DNA from: an uncultured Gammaproteobacteria bacterium
GTDB taxonomy: Bacteria > Pseudomonadota > Gammaproteobacteria > PS1 > Pseudothioglobaceae
Assembly: GCA_913020715.1 (NCBI GenBank)
Contig: CAJVZH010000015.1
Span: forward strand, 1-48,002
Direction of reading: 5' to 3'
DNA: 48,002 bases
The position numbers and the translations under genes were made by a program. This document shows positions 8,418-18,871 of this stretch, in pieces; within the stretch, counting starts at the first letter, position 1; each line of letters begins with the position of its first letter. The notes beneath the pieces are model-generated. The model ran no database searches. It saw nothing but the letters and a program-made list of their open reading frames with translations, and was not told the DNA's origin.

Positions 8418-8963
8418 TTATTGCCTGGGATTACAGCCGACTACGGTAAGGTAAACGTACTTTCCGTCACTCAGTTTTACCCATTCTTGGGTTTGGTTGG
8501 CCCAACGTCTTTCGCCGTCATCATTAACCTTTTGTAATTGATTGGAATTTAATTCGGGTACTGGGACGGAATGTTTGTTTCGAATAATCGTTAAATAAGC
8601 AGGCTCGCCAGAATCACTGAAAAATGCAAATTTTCCAGCTAAATGGCCATTATCCGTTATCCTAATATTAAACTCGCTTGTTAGGTATTTGGAATCTGAT
8701 GAGGTGCCTCCTGTATTCCACTCACCTTCGACGCTTAACTTATCCCCTTTGATAAAGGCAGTGCCTTGTGCTTTGATGTTGGCATTGGCTAGAACGCCGG
8801 TGCCATAGGCGCCATCATGCAATATAGAAAATACACATTGTAAATCTGCTTGCTGAGTATTTAAATTGTGCTGACTGAAGTCATAATCCGCGGATCCTGC
8901 CAGAGCAACACCCCCAGGGCCAAATGAAAGTAGACCAGCTAGTACTAGCTGTTTTGTATTCAT
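8418..8963 (-). CDS. Exported protein of unknown function, 181 aa
   Basis: The product has a signal peptide (MNTKQLVLAGLLSFGPGGVALA, cleavage probably before GSADYDF) and a mature part of about 159 residues. Two Cys residues (one in LQCVFS, one in VVGCNP near the C-terminus) could form a disulfide. The pattern of alternating polar and hydrophobic stretches suggests a beta-rich secreted domain. I do not recognise the family. It precedes the 53-aa secreted peptide gene on the same strand. The opposite neighbour, the MFS gene, is upstream on the same strand, about 160 bases away. Confidence 0.7.
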   Translation of the reverse strand: MNTKQLVLAGLLSFGPGGVALAGSADYDFSQHNLNTQQADLQCVFSILHDGAYGTGVLANANIKAQGTAFIKGDKLSVEGEWNTGGTSSDSKYLTSEFNIRITDNGHLAGKFAFFSDSGEPAYLTIIRNKHSVPVPELNSNQLQKVNDDGERRWANQTQEWVKLSDGKYVYLTVVGCNPRQ

Positions 8964-9123
8964 GTAATCTTCTTGAAAAAAAATATCAAAATGATTATGA
9001 TTTGAACCGAGCTAGTGTTTATCGACTAAAGGCTTCTCAGAGCAAGGGTCACTTCGACATATTTAAAGTGTATCACTTTGAAACATTAGTTTATATCTTT
9101 TTTGAAAATTACTAGAAAGTCAT

Positions 9124-10299
9124 TCAATACGATGATTTGCCAATCACAACTTCATTACCCGTTCGTGGTGCGTGCGGTACATTAAGTGCCAAAGCAAGAG
9201 AAATAACCGCCATAGCTGCGCCTGCGTAAAAAACGAACTGATAAGATTGTAGCCAGATAATACCAAAAGTTACCGGGATAAAGACAGCAGCAATATGGTT
9301 AATGGTAAACGACACTCCTGCACTAGAGGCAAAGTCTGCTGGGTCGGCAATTTTTTGGAAATATGTTTTTTGAGCAATGGCCATCGCGAAAAAAAAGTGG
9401 TCAAGCAAGTACAAACCAACAGCAATCATTGGGTCTTGAGTTATGCCGTAACCTATGAAAACAAGGATAAGACCAATGTACTCAATTATTAGAGCTTTGC
9501 GTTCGCCGATTTTTCCAATAAGTTTGCCAATCCTGGGTGCCAATGGGATTTTGATAAAGGCATTTACCAGGAAAAGAATGGATATTTCTGCAACACTGAA
9601 ACCAAATTTTTCGACCATTAAAAAGCCAGCAAAAACTACAAAAATTTGCCTTCTTGCACCACCCATAAATTGCAAGGCGTAATAAAGCCAATAACGCTTT
9701 CTCAGTACTATCTTCTTTGTTTGCTCGACATGCTGTGGCAAGTCATTGAAGTATTGCCAGCAGAAAATTGCGATGACAATGGTAATGCATCCACCCGACA
9801 GATAAACCCAGAAGTAGTCGAGGCCAATGAATTCAAACAACACCCAAACTAAGGTGAAGGCCGCTATTGATGCCGCTGAACGAGTGGCAATGATTTTTCC
9901 GAAAAATTCAGCGCTCTTGTCTTTGTCAATCCATTGGAGGGTTAATGAGTTGGAGATGGTTTCGAGGTAATGAAAGCCAATTGACATTAAAATGGTGGTG
10001 ATATAAAAACCGAGGTTTGTTGGCACAAAGCCAGTAAAGGCAGTGCCAAGACCTAAAAGAATGAGAGAGACATAAGCCATTTTTTGCTCTTTAATAAAAA
10101 GCAAAATGAAGACAATGGTGAAGGCTAAAAAACCTGGAATTTCTCTGAGACTTTGTAAAATGCCCATCTCTGAACCATCAAAGCCCACACTCTCAATGGC
10201 GAAGTTATTGAGGAGGTTTAGCCAAATAGCGAAGCTCATTGAGCAGCCAACTGTTATTAGTAGTATTAATAATTCGCCAGATTTTCGATTCGCTTTCAT
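9124..10299 (-). CDS. Major facilitator superfamily transporter
   Basis: The 391-aa product has about 12 hydrophobic segments in two halves with a central cytoplasmic loop around VEQTKKIVLRKRYW (about residues 190-205), the usual MFS plan. An N-terminal GSEMGILQSLREIPGFLAF helix and a second-half motif APRIGKLIGKIGERKAL (equivalent to the loop 2-3/8-9 motif) fit the family. Substrate cannot be told from sequence. It is divergent from thrS; no partner genes nearby suggest a role. Confidence 0.85.
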   Translation of the reverse strand: MKANRKSGELLILLITVGCSMSFAIWLNLLNNFAIESVGFDGSEMGILQSLREIPGFLAFTIVFILLFIKEQKMAYVSLILLGLGTAFTGFVPTNLGFYITTILMSIGFHYLETISNSLTLQWIDKDKSAEFFGKIIATRSAASIAAFTLVWVLFEFIGLDYFWVYLSGGCITIVIAIFCWQYFNDLPQHVEQTKKIVLRKRYWLYYALQFMGGARRQIFVVFAGFLMVEKFGFSVAEISILFLVNAFIKIPLAPRIGKLIGKIGERKALIIEYIGLILVFIGYGITQDPMIAVGLYLLDHFFFAMAIAQKTYFQKIADPADFASSAGVSFTINHIAAVFIPVTFGIIWLQSYQFVFYAGAAMAVISLALALNVPHAPRTGNEVVIGKSSY

Positions 10300-10416
10300 C
10301 GCCCAATAATATACCTTGATAATGAGCTGGATTTGAACCGCTTAAAGTCTTAATTTTGCTGAGTTATTTGGCCTCTGCAAGGTAAAATAACGCTTTTGTT
10401 TTTTGATTTATTGGTT

Positions 10417-12309
10417 ATGCCAAACATTACACTGCCTGATGGCACAGTAAAAATTTATGATCAGCCGCTAAGCATTTTAGAGGTGGCTGCATCAATTGGC
10501 TCTGGCCTAAAAAAAGCAACACTAGCGGGTGAGGTGAATGGCGAGCTGGTTGATGCTTCTCATATTATTTCCCAAGACGCGAGTTTGGCTATTATTACCG
10601 GTAAAGACGAGCGAGCACTTGAGGTGATACGCCACTCAACAGCGCACTTGTTGGCGCAAGCCACGCAGCAACTTTACCCAGACGCGCAAGTTACGATTGG
10701 TCCGGTTATTGACAAGGGCTTCTATTATGACTTTGCCTATAAAGATGGCTTCTCGGAGCAAGACCTAGTAAAAATTGAGAAAAAAATGAACGCCATCGTT
10801 AAGCAAAATTTGTCGATTGAACGCATCGAAATGCCAAGAAATGAAGCGATTGACTTGTTTAAGTCAAAAGGTGAGGATTACAAGGCTGAAATCATTGCCT
10901 CTATTCCAGAAGATGAAATATTGTCACTTTACAAGCAAGGCGATTTTATTGACTTGTGCCGCGGCCCACATGTGCCTTCAACGAGTAAATTAAAAGCTTT
11001 CAAATTAATGAGTTTGGCTGGCGCTTATTGGCGTGGTGACTCCAACAATGAAATGCTGCAGCGTGTATATGGCACTGCTTGGGAAAACAAAGCCGATCTT
11101 GAAGATTATCTTCATAAACTGGAAGAGGCACAAAAAAGAGATCACCGTAAAATTGGCAAAACTCAGGATTTATTCCACACTCAAGAAGAAGCGCCTGGCA
11201 TGGTATTTTGGCACTCAAAGGGTTGGACGTTGTATCAAATTGTTGAGCAGCATATGCGCCAAGTGTTTAAAGACAACGATTATTTAGAGGTGCGCACACC
11301 ACAAGTGATTGATCGTACACTTTGGGAAAAGTCAGGCCATTGGGATAAATTTGGTGACGCAATGTTTACCACTCATTCTGAGAATCGTGACTACGCGATT
11401 AAGCCGATGAATTGCCCTGCCCATATTCAGATTTATAATCAAGGGCTAAAGTCGTATCGTGACTTACCTGTGCGTTTGGCGGAGTTCGGCTCTTGCCATC
11501 GTAATGAGCCATCGGGGACTTTGCACGGCATCATGCGTGTACGTAATTTTGTCCAAGATGATGGCCATATTTTTTGCACTGCAGAACAAGTGCAAAGCGA
11601 AGTTTCTAATTTTATTGATTTAACATTCAGTGTTTATGAGTATTTTGGTTTCGACAATGTTGATATCAAGCTTTCGACTCGTCCAGAAAATCGCGTTGGT
11701 TCTGACGCTGTTTGGGATAAGGCTGAAGCAGCACTCGCTGAAGCATTAGATGCGAAAGGCATTCGGTGGGAGCTACAAGAAGGCGAAGGCGCTTTTTACG
11801 GACCAAAAATTGAATTTGTATTAAAAGATTGCCTAGATCGAGAGTGGCAGTGCGGCACTTTGCAGGTTGATTTCTCAATGCCAGAGCGCCTCGATGCGCA
11901 ATATATTTCCGAAGATGGTTCGAAACAAACGCCGGTGATGTTGCATCGTGCGATTGTCGGCTCATTGGAAAGATTTGTTGGTATTTTGATCGAACATTAC
12001 GAGGGCGCTTTTCCTTCGTGGCTTGCACCGATTCAGGCCGTTGTTTTGAATATTTCGGAAAAACAAAGCGATTTTGTCGCTGATATAGAACAAAAGCTAA
12101 AAAAACAAGGACTTAGAGTCATTTCAGACTTGCGAAATGAGAAGATAGGCTTTAAAATACGCGAGCACTCAATGCAGCGCTATCCGTATATCTTGGTCGT
12201 AGGTGGTCGAGAAATGGAGAATGGCGAGATTGCAGTACGCAAACGTGGCGGTGAAGACTTGGGTTCGATGTCTGTCGAAGCGTTTGTAGAATTAATAAAC
12301 CAGGAGTAA
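10417..12309 (+). CDS. thrS: Threonine-tRNA ligase
   Basis: ThrRS charges tRNA-Thr in the cytoplasm. The 630-aa product has the N-terminal TGS domain ([20 protein letters not shown]), the editing domain with [10 protein letters not shown], and the class II catalytic core: motif 1 region ([15 protein letters not shown]), the zinc-binding MNCPAH Cys, and [12 protein letters not shown]. It ends with an anticodon-binding domain ([21 protein letters not shown]). The ATG at 10417 gives the conserved TGS start; a TTG 21 bases upstream is less likely. An AGGAG near the stop serves infC. Confidence 0.97.
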   Translation: MPNITLPDGTVKIYDQPLSILEVAASIGSGLKKATLAGEVNGELVDASHIISQDASLAIITGKDERALEVIRHSTAHLLAQATQQLYPDAQVTIGPVIDKGFYYDFAYKDGFSEQDLVKIEKKMNAIVKQNLSIERIEMPRNEAIDLFKSKGEDYKAEIIASIPEDEILSLYKQGDFIDLCRGPHVPSTSKLKAFKLMSLAGAYWRGDSNNEMLQRVYGTAWENKADLEDYLHKLEEAQKRDHRKIGKTQDLFHTQEEAPGMVFWHSKGWTLYQIVEQHMRQVFKDNDYLEVRTPQVIDRTLWEKSGHWDKFGDAMFTTHSENRDYAIKPMNCPAHIQIYNQGLKSYRDLPVRLAEFGSCHRNEPSGTLHGIMRVRNFVQDDGHIFCTAEQVQSEVSNFIDLTFSVYEYFGFDNVDIKLSTRPENRVGSDAVWDKAEAALAEALDAKGIRWELQEGEGAFYGPKIEFVLKDCLDREWQCGTLQVDFSMPERLDAQYISEDGSKQTPVMLHRAIVGSLERFVGILIEHYEGAFPSWLAPIQAVVLNISEKQSDFVADIEQKLKKQGLRVISDLRNEKIGFKIREHSMQRYPYILVVGGREMENGEIAVRKRGGEDLGSMSVEAFVELINQE

Positions 12310-12311
12310 TT

Positions 12312-12842
12312 ATTAAAAGACCACATAAGATAACCACGCGAATTAACCAGCACATTAAAGTACCACAAGTACGTGTTATTGGTAGCGAGGGCGAGCAGTT
12401 AGGTATCATTAGTACAAGCCAAGCGAAAGAAATGGCGAGTGATATCGGGTTGGATTTAGTAGAGGTTTCTCCACACGCTGAACCACCTGTTTGTAAAATC
12501 ATGGATTTTGGTAAGTTTCAGTACGAACAAAAGAAACAACAAAACGAAGCTAAGAAAAAACAAAAGAAAACTCAGCTTAAAACCATTAAATACCGCCCCG
12601 GCACTGAAGAGGGCGATTACCAAATTAAATTTAGAAATTTGATAAAGTTTTTGGAGAATGGTGACAAGGTTAAAGTAAGTATTTGGTTCCGTGGTCGCGA
12701 AATGCAACACCGTGAACTGGGCATGGAAATGCTTGATAGAATTGAAAAAGATTGTGAAGAATTTGCCAATGTTGAACAGAAGGCAAAGATGGAGGGTCGT
12801 CAGCTAGGCATGATGCTGGCACCCAAATCAAAAAAGAAGTAA
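12312..12842 (+). CDS. infC: Translation initiation factor IF-3, AUU start
   Basis: IF-3 binds the 30S subunit, prevents premature 50S joining and proofreads the start codon. The frame shared with the clear IF-3 core (VDLVEVSPHAEP-like stretch, MDFGKFQYEQ, KFRNLIKFLENGDKVKVS, MLAPKSKKK) extends upstream without ATG, GTG or TTG to ATT at 12312, preceded by AGGAG at 12302-12306. This gives 176 aa starting KRPHKITTRINQHIKVPQVR, close to the E. coli protein (180 aa), which is also known to start at AUU. A second ATT at 12309 overlaps the thrS stop. The rare start is the basis of IF-3 autoregulation in E. coli; the same is inferred here. Confidence 0.92.
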   Translation: MKRPHKITTRINQHIKVPQVRVIGSEGEQLGIISTSQAKEMASDIGLDLVEVSPHAEPPVCKIMDFGKFQYEQKKQQNEAKKKQKKTQLKTIKYRPGTEEGDYQIKFRNLIKFLENGDKVKVSIWFRGREMQHRELGMEMLDRIEKDCEEFANVEQKAKMEGRQLGMMLAPKSKKK

Positions 12843-12870
12843 CGAAACATTAACATTTCGTTGTTTTTTT
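12841..12870 (+). terminator. Partial terminator between infC and rpmI
   Basis: AACGAAA (12841-12847) pairs with TTTCGTT (12856-12862) over an 8-base loop and is followed by G and seven T. The weak AT-rich stem would probably only trim read-through into rpmI. Confidence 0.6.
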
Positions 12871-12928
12871 ATATAACAAACTGTTCTTAGGAGTAGTTAA
12901 ATATGTCTAACAAGACAAGGAGAAAATT

Positions 12929-13126
12929 ATGCCGAAGTTGAAAACCAATAGGGGTGCTGCAAAGCGCTTCAAAAAAACCGCCAATGGTGGTTATAAATGT
13001 AAACACTCACACTTACGTCATATCTTGACTAAGAAGAGTACTTCTAGAAAGCGTGCACTTCGTGCCGCCGATACCATTGAGAAGGTAGACGTACCAATGG
13101 TTAGAAGAATGTTACCTTATAGCTAA
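12929..13126 (+). CDS. rpmI: 50S ribosomal protein L35
   Basis: The 65-aa product begins [20 protein letters not shown] and ends VRRMLPYS, a full-length match to bL35. It has a good ribosome binding site (AAGGAGA at about 12915-12921). It sits between infC and rplT in the conserved operon. Confidence 0.98.
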   Translation: MPKLKTNRGAAKRFKKTANGGYKCKHSHLRHILTKKSTSRKRALRAADTIEKVDVPMVRRMLPYS

Positions 13127-13141
13127 ACTAGGAGTATACCC

Positions 13142-13501
13142 ATGGCAAGAGTTTCAAGAGGTGTGCAAGCGCACGCCAAACATAAGAAAATTTTAAAGAA
13201 AGCGAAAGGCTATTATGGTGCTCGCTCTAAAGTCTATCGTGTTGCTAAGCAAGCGGTTATTAAAGCTGGTCAATATGCCTATCGCGACCGTCGTCAAAGA
13301 CGTCGTCAATTCCGTCGTTTATGGATTGTGCGTATTAACGCAGAAGCACGTAACAATGGTTTAAGCTATTCAGTGCTTATCAATGGTTTGAATAAAGCTG
13401 GTATTGAAATTGATCGTAAAGTGTTGTCTGATATTGCGATTTTTGATAAGGCTGCATTCACAAAAATTGCTGACCAAGCTAAAGCTGCACTAGCTAAGTA
13501 G
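13142..13501 (+). CDS. rplT: 50S ribosomal protein L20
   Basis: The 119-aa product ([20 protein letters not shown] at the start; [15 protein letters not shown] in the centre) is a typical bL20, an early assembly protein and, in E. coli, a translational regulator of rpmI-rplT. It starts 16 bases after rpmI. A long hairpin follows before pheS. Confidence 0.98.
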   Translation: MARVSRGVQAHAKHKKILKKAKGYYGARSKVYRVAKQAVIKAGQYAYRDRRQRRRQFRRLWIVRINAEARNNGLSYSVLINGLNKAGIEIDRKVLSDIAIFDKAAFTKIADQAKAALAK

Positions 13502-13510
13502 TAAAATCAA

Positions 13511-13543
13511 TTAAAGCTTACTGCTAAATGCGGTAGGCTTTAA
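13511..13543 (+). other. 14-bp hairpin between rplT and pheS
   Basis: TTAAAGCTTACTGC (13511-13524) pairs with GCGGTAGGCTTTAA (13530-13543) over a TAAAT loop, with two G-T wobbles. No T-run follows, so it is probably an RNA processing or control element rather than a terminator. It ends 18 bases before the pheS start. Confidence 0.65.
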
Positions 13544-14572
<1,029 letters not shown>

Positions 14573-14584
14573 GCTGGATATCCG

Positions 14585-16948
14585 ATGAACATTTCAACAA
14601 CATGGCTAAGAGAGTGGATTAATCCAAACGTTAGTGACGAAGTCTTAGCTGAGAAACTTACCATGGCGGGCCTTGAAGTGGATGGTATTGCGCCAGTCGC
14701 ACCTCCTTTTGATGGCGTTGTGATCGGTCAAGTTGTGAGTTGCGAAAAACACCCCGATGCTGATAAGTTAAGCCTTTGCCAAGTGGACGTTGGACAGAGT
14801 GACAATCTGCAAATTATATGTGGTGCGCCGAATGTGAGACATGGACTTAAGGTGGTTGTCGCTACGGTTGGTTCAAAATTACCGAACGGTTTAAAAATCA
14901 AAAAAGCCAAATTACGCGGTGTTGAATCTTGTGGCATGCTATGCTCCGAAACAGAGTTGGGTATTTCAGATTCGCACGATGGCATTATGGAGCTATCCAC
15001 GGATGCACCACTCGGTGAGAGTATCAGAATACACCTTGACCTAGATGACCAAATTATTGAGTTAGATATCACGCCGAATAGGGGTGATTGTTTTAGTGTA
15101 CTAGGTGTTGCTCGTGAAGTGTGTGCAAGTTATGATTTAACAATGCCCTCGGTTTCCTATAAAGCTGTAGAGAAGGGTGGCGCTAGCTTTACAACTCAAG
15201 TATCGAATACAAAGGCTTGCCCTAAGTACTTAACTCGTGTGATTAAAGGTATTGATAATACGGTTGAAACACCAAAATGGATGGCGCAAAAACTGAAACG
15301 CGCATCACAACAAACCCACTCTCCAGTAGTTGATATTACCAACTACGTTTTATTAGAATTAGGCCAGCCAATGCACGCATTTGATCTGCAAAAGATCAAT
15401 GGTGAAATTGATGTTAGAATGGCGAAAAAAGGTGAGAAACTAGAGCTGCTAAACGATCAAACTGTTAGCCTTAGAGAGGACACCTTGGTGATTGCAGATG
15501 ATCAGTCGGCGATTGCAATGGCTGGTGTGATGGGCGGCATGTCAACGTCTACTCAAGTTGACTCTAGTGAGATATTATTTGAAAGTGCATTTTTTGAACC
15601 GGTATCAATAGCGGGTGTTGCAAGATCCTACGGGCTTCACACTGAGTCATCATTAAGATTCGAGCGCGGTGTTGATTATAATTTAGCGCATATTGCCTTG
15701 GAGCGTGCTACAGAGCTTGTTTTAGAGATTTGTGGTGGTGAGGCCTCAAAAATTAATGAGTGCATTGATGACGCTCAATTGCCACATGTTGAGCCAATCA
15801 CAATCACTTTGGAAAAAATTTCCAAAGTGCTTGGTTTTGAGCTGGACTCCGATTGGATTGAGGCTAAGTTTGTCTCTCTTGATTTTGAAATTGTTGAGAA
15901 AGCAGCTGGCTCATGGACAATTGTGCCGCCGAGTTTTCGCTTTGATATTCGCATTGTTGCTGACCTTATCGAAGAACTGGCAAGGCTTTACGGTTATGAT
16001 CGTTTGCCGGTTAAAAGTCTAACATTAGACGCCAATGTTACGTCAGCCTCTCAAGCAAGTATTGATGCTTATGATATTGCCCAAGCTTTGGTTAACCGAG
16101 GCTACCAAGAGGTGATTACTTACAGCTTTATTTCGAGTAAACATCAAGAGCTAATGGATCCTAGTGCGAAGAAAATCACACTGACCAATCCAATTTCTGA
16201 AGACATGTCTGTTATGCGTTCAAGCCTCTGGTCTGGCCTATTGCAAACGATTGAGTCTAATGCGCGTCGCGGCCATCACAATGCCAGATTTTTTGAATCG
16301 GGACTGTGTTTTGGCGGCATTTCTGCCGAAGACCAAGTGCAAAAAATTGCCGGTGCTATTACAGGTAATAGACACTCTGCTCAGTGGGCAAGTGAGTCTA
16401 AAGCCTTGGATTTTTTTGATGCTAAGGCAGATGTAGAATCACTTTTCGCCCTTGGTGGTGCTCAAGTTTCTTTTGAAGTGGGTGAGCACCCAGCTTTGCA
16501 AAATGGTCAAACAGCAAAAATTATTAAAAACGGCAATACAATTGGCTACTTAGGTGCATTGTCGCCGATCGTGCAGAAAAAATTGTCACTGCCAAAAGTG
16601 TACTTATTCGAGTTAGTGCAGGCGGAATGCCAGCAAGGTGAGATTGCCAGCTATAAGGCTTTTTCATCGTTTCAGGCTTCACAGCGTGATATTGCCTTGG
16701 TGTTGAAAAAAGAAACACAAGCAGCCGATCTTATTTCGGCAATTAAAAGTCTTAAGCAAGAGTACTTAATTGATGTGGGCATTTTTGACGTCTATGAAGG
16801 CGAGCATATTGAGTCCGATAAAAAGAGTATCGCCCTTAATTTGAGTTATCAGTCTAGCGAGGCTACCTTGACGGACGAGCAATTAAATCAAAGCGTTGAT
16901 GAGATATTAAGCCACTTACAAACTGAGTTCTCTGCTCACCTACGATAA
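14585..16948 (+). CDS. pheT: Phenylalanine-tRNA ligase beta subunit
   Basis: PheT carries tRNA binding and editing functions of PheRS. The 787-aa product has the N-terminal MNISTTWLREWINPN, the EMAP/OB tRNA-binding domain (CQVDVGQSDNLQIICGAPNV), the B3/B4 editing region (QQTHSPVVDITNYVLLELGQPMHAFD is the hallmark stretch, here split: QQTHSPVVDITNY and LGQPMHAFD), B5 and a C-terminal anticodon-binding fold (FQASQRDIALVL). Full length for the family. It follows pheS by 12 bases and precedes ihfA by 11. Confidence 0.97.
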   Translation: MNISTTWLREWINPNVSDEVLAEKLTMAGLEVDGIAPVAPPFDGVVIGQVVSCEKHPDADKLSLCQVDVGQSDNLQIICGAPNVRHGLKVVVATVGSKLPNGLKIKKAKLRGVESCGMLCSETELGISDSHDGIMELSTDAPLGESIRIHLDLDDQIIELDITPNRGDCFSVLGVAREVCASYDLTMPSVSYKAVEKGGASFTTQVSNTKACPKYLTRVIKGIDNTVETPKWMAQKLKRASQQTHSPVVDITNYVLLELGQPMHAFDLQKINGEIDVRMAKKGEKLELLNDQTVSLREDTLVIADDQSAIAMAGVMGGMSTSTQVDSSEILFESAFFEPVSIAGVARSYGLHTESSLRFERGVDYNLAHIALERATELVLEICGGEASKINECIDDAQLPHVEPITITLEKISKVLGFELDSDWIEAKFVSLDFEIVEKAAGSWTIVPPSFRFDIRIVADLIEELARLYGYDRLPVKSLTLDANVTSASQASIDAYDIAQALVNRGYQEVITYSFISSKHQELMDPSAKKITLTNPISEDMSVMRSSLWSGLLQTIESNARRGHHNARFFESGLCFGGISAEDQVQKIAGAITGNRHSAQWASESKALDFFDAKADVESLFALGGAQVSFEVGEHPALQNGQTAKIIKNGNTIGYLGALSPIVQKKLSLPKVYLFELVQAECQQGEIASYKAFSSFQASQRDIALVLKKETQAADLISAIKSLKQEYLIDVGIFDVYEGEHIESDKKSIALNLSYQSSEATLTDEQLNQSVDEILSHLQTEFSAHLR

Positions 16949-16959
16949 ACATTTTTATT

Positions 16960-17250
16960 ATGTCTCTTACAAAACAAGATATTGCTAACGCACTGGTGAA
17001 AGAAACAAGCCTCACCCAAGCGCAGGCGTTGGTTTTAACCAATGAGTTTTTTGATCAAATTACAGAGCAATTAGGCAACGGTGAGAATGTCAAATTATCA
17101 AGTTTTGGTAATTTCGTACTTCGTGAAAAATCAGCGCGTCCGGGTAGAAACCCAAAGACTGGCGAAGAAGTGATGATTTCGGCAAGAAAAGTCGTTACCT
17201 TTAAAGCGGGCCCTAAGCTTAAGAAGGCGACACAAGAGGGTGACAAGTAA
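16960..17250 (+). CDS. ihfA: Integration host factor alpha subunit
   Basis: IhfA pairs with IhfB to bend DNA at specific sites. The 96-aa product has MSLTKQDIANALVKE, the KLSSFGNFVLREKSARPGRN arm with the intercalating proline, and MISARKVVTFKAGPKLK. Its place directly after pheT is the gammaproteobacterial order. It is about 40% identical by eye to the HU gene at 1836 but has the Iha-specific N- and C-termini. Confidence 0.95.
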   Translation: MSLTKQDIANALVKETSLTQAQALVLTNEFFDQITEQLGNGENVKLSSFGNFVLREKSARPGRNPKTGEEVMISARKVVTFKAGPKLKKATQEGDK

Positions 17251-17319
17251 AAGCACTGCTCTGAGGTAATACCCACGCGCAAGTGGCGCTTATACTATCT
17301 CAATTAAGAGTGGTAGCTG

Positions 17320-17766
17320 CTACTCAGAAATAGCACTCATAAAACCCCTGAGCGTTAGCATTGCTGCGTGAATCTCTTCCCATAGTCGTTTTTCATCGGC
17401 TTTACCGTTGCCGGTATGGCTGATTAATTTTGGTTGATAGTCATTATCAAGCGAGAACGCTGTGTAGGTGTAGCTCATATCACTATCGTCGCTAGAATCA
17501 GAACCTTGAGCCAAATAAACGTCATAAATGGCGTCACTATCCTGCGTGTCATTGTTAACAAAAAGCACCGTGTTAGCAAAATGCAAAAGCAATCTTTTGG
17601 CTGGGCATTCGCTGGCTTTTCTTAAAGGCACTTCACCATTGCTCATAGCGTCAACAAATTGCTGTCGATGCTCTTCAGGTAGCTGGATATATTTGGTGTC
17701 ATCGTATTGGCTAATGTCATTGCAAGCGCCACATTCGGTGATGAATTCGTTTAGTTCTTTAAGCAT
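17320..17766 (-). CDS. Conserved-looking protein of unknown function, 148 aa
   Basis: An acidic, soluble protein (MLKELNEFITECGACNDISQ at the start) without signal peptide or membrane segment. A CGAC pair and a run of Ser/Asp (GSDSSDDSDMSY) are visible. I recognise no domain. It is the last gene of a minus-strand group, 28 bases after the AI-2E-family gene, and faces ihfA tail to tail. Confidence 0.6.
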   Translation of the reverse strand: MLKELNEFITECGACNDISQYDDTKYIQLPEEHRQQFVDAMSNGEVPLRKASECPAKRLLLHFANTVLFVNNDTQDSDAIYDVYLAQGSDSSDDSDMSYTYTAFSLDNDYQPKLISHTGNGKADEKRLWEEIHAAMLTLRGFMSAISE

Positions 17767-17794
17767 AGGAAGTGCGAGTTTTTATAGGGTCGGC

Positions 17795-18871
17795 TTATTG
17801 GGATTTCTGACGGTATTTTATCTGATAAATGTCAAACATAGTGATTGCCATTGCCGCAATAATTGGGCCGATGAATAATCCTAGAATACCAAACTGGATA
17901 ATACCCGCAAGTGTTGATAAAACAGTAACAAGTGTGTGATCAAGCGCACTGCTGTGATTCATTTTACTTGCCAACTTCTGAATAATCACAGGTCGCAGGA
18001 AGTTATCAATCAGAGTGCCCGCAAGTACGGCACCAAAGAACAGAATTATAAATGCATTTGCGCCTTCGCCAATGGCAAAAAGATAAAGCACAAGGGGTAA
18101 CCAAACCAACAATCCACCAAGAATGGGTATAAAGCCTGCAAGCGCCATCGCAACACCAAAGAACAAAGGCGGCATGTCGATTAGACTAACGCCAATAGCA
18201 AAGACTAGGCCCTGCAATACAGAGACAATAAAAACACTACCAACAAGGGTAACGGAAAGACCCGAGAACTGCTTTAATAAAATGCCGTTCAGATGATTAT
18301 TCATCGGCGACAGAGTCTTAATTTTGTCGACAAGTGAAGCGCCATCAATGTAGAAGTAGTAGAGGGAGAAAATTGCCAGAATAACAAAGAAAATAAACTG
18401 ACTTGATAGAGTGACAATGCTTTTAAGAACAACAACTGCAAAGTCCTTCGCGGTAACAATAACACTTTCTAAATTATTTTTTAGGGCGTCATCAATTAAC
18501 CCTTTAATTGATTCCGGCACAGCGAGGCCGATGATTGTTTGATCGACTATTTTTTGCACTTCTGACAGTTGAAAATTGTCTTGCAGTGTGCGAACCATGC
18601 CACTCATCTCAATACCGCCTACCAGCATTAGGTAGCTTAGAGGCAAGATTAGCAGTACCGTCACAGAAAGTGTCATGATTAAAGCGGCTCTATGCCTTGA
18701 GCTTTTTGCAGCTAAGCGGCAAAAAATATCGTAACTGGTGATGCTGATTAATAATGACAAAAATAGCGCCGGTAGGAATGGTGTAAACAGCCAAATAAGC
18801 GCTGCTGTTGACATTCCTAATAATGTCAAAATAAAGCCGTTTTCATGCTTATTCATTTTGATTTCGCTCAT
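17795..18871 (-). CDS. AI-2E family (PerM/TqsA-type) transporter
   Basis: The 358-aa integral membrane protein has the family layout: two N-terminal helices plus a third, a large extramembrane region (about 90-150), then the conserved C-terminal block with PMNNHLNGILLKQF, a GxP-type turn (AGFIPILGGLLVWLPLV) and LIDNFLRPVIIQ. Members are exporters or Na+/H+ antiporter-like; the substrate is not predictable, and AI-2 transport should not be assumed. Its ATG overlaps the stop of the upstream NIF3-like gene by 4 bases. A GGAGAACAA ribosome binding site precedes the start. Confidence 0.88.
   Translation of the reverse strand: MSEIKMNKHENGFILTLLGMSTAALIWLFTPFLPALFLSLLISITSYDIFCRLAAKSSRHRAALIMTLSVTVLLILPLSYLMLVGGIEMSGMVRTLQDNFQLSEVQKIVDQTIIGLAVPESIKGLIDDALKNNLESVIVTAKDFAVVVLKSIVTLSSQFIFFVILAIFSLYYFYIDGASLVDKIKTLSPMNNHLNGILLKQFSGLSVTLVGSVFIVSVLQGLVFAIGVSLIDMPPLFFGVAMALAGFIPILGGLLVWLPLVLYLFAIGEGANAFIILFFGAVLAGTLIDNFLRPVIIQKLASKMNHSSALDHTLVTVLSTLAGIIQFGILGLFIGPIIAAMAITMFDIYQIKYRQKSQ

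Noticed and set aside
11666-12028. 120-codon minus-strand frame inside thrS
   Set aside because: Shadow of the conserved catalytic region of ThrRS; no family resemblance.
12903-12941. A 12-codon frame ([12 protein letters not shown]) just before rpmI that could be a leader peptide
   Set aside because: It overlaps the rpmI ribosome binding site and start, and no attenuator follows; chance is the simpler explanation.
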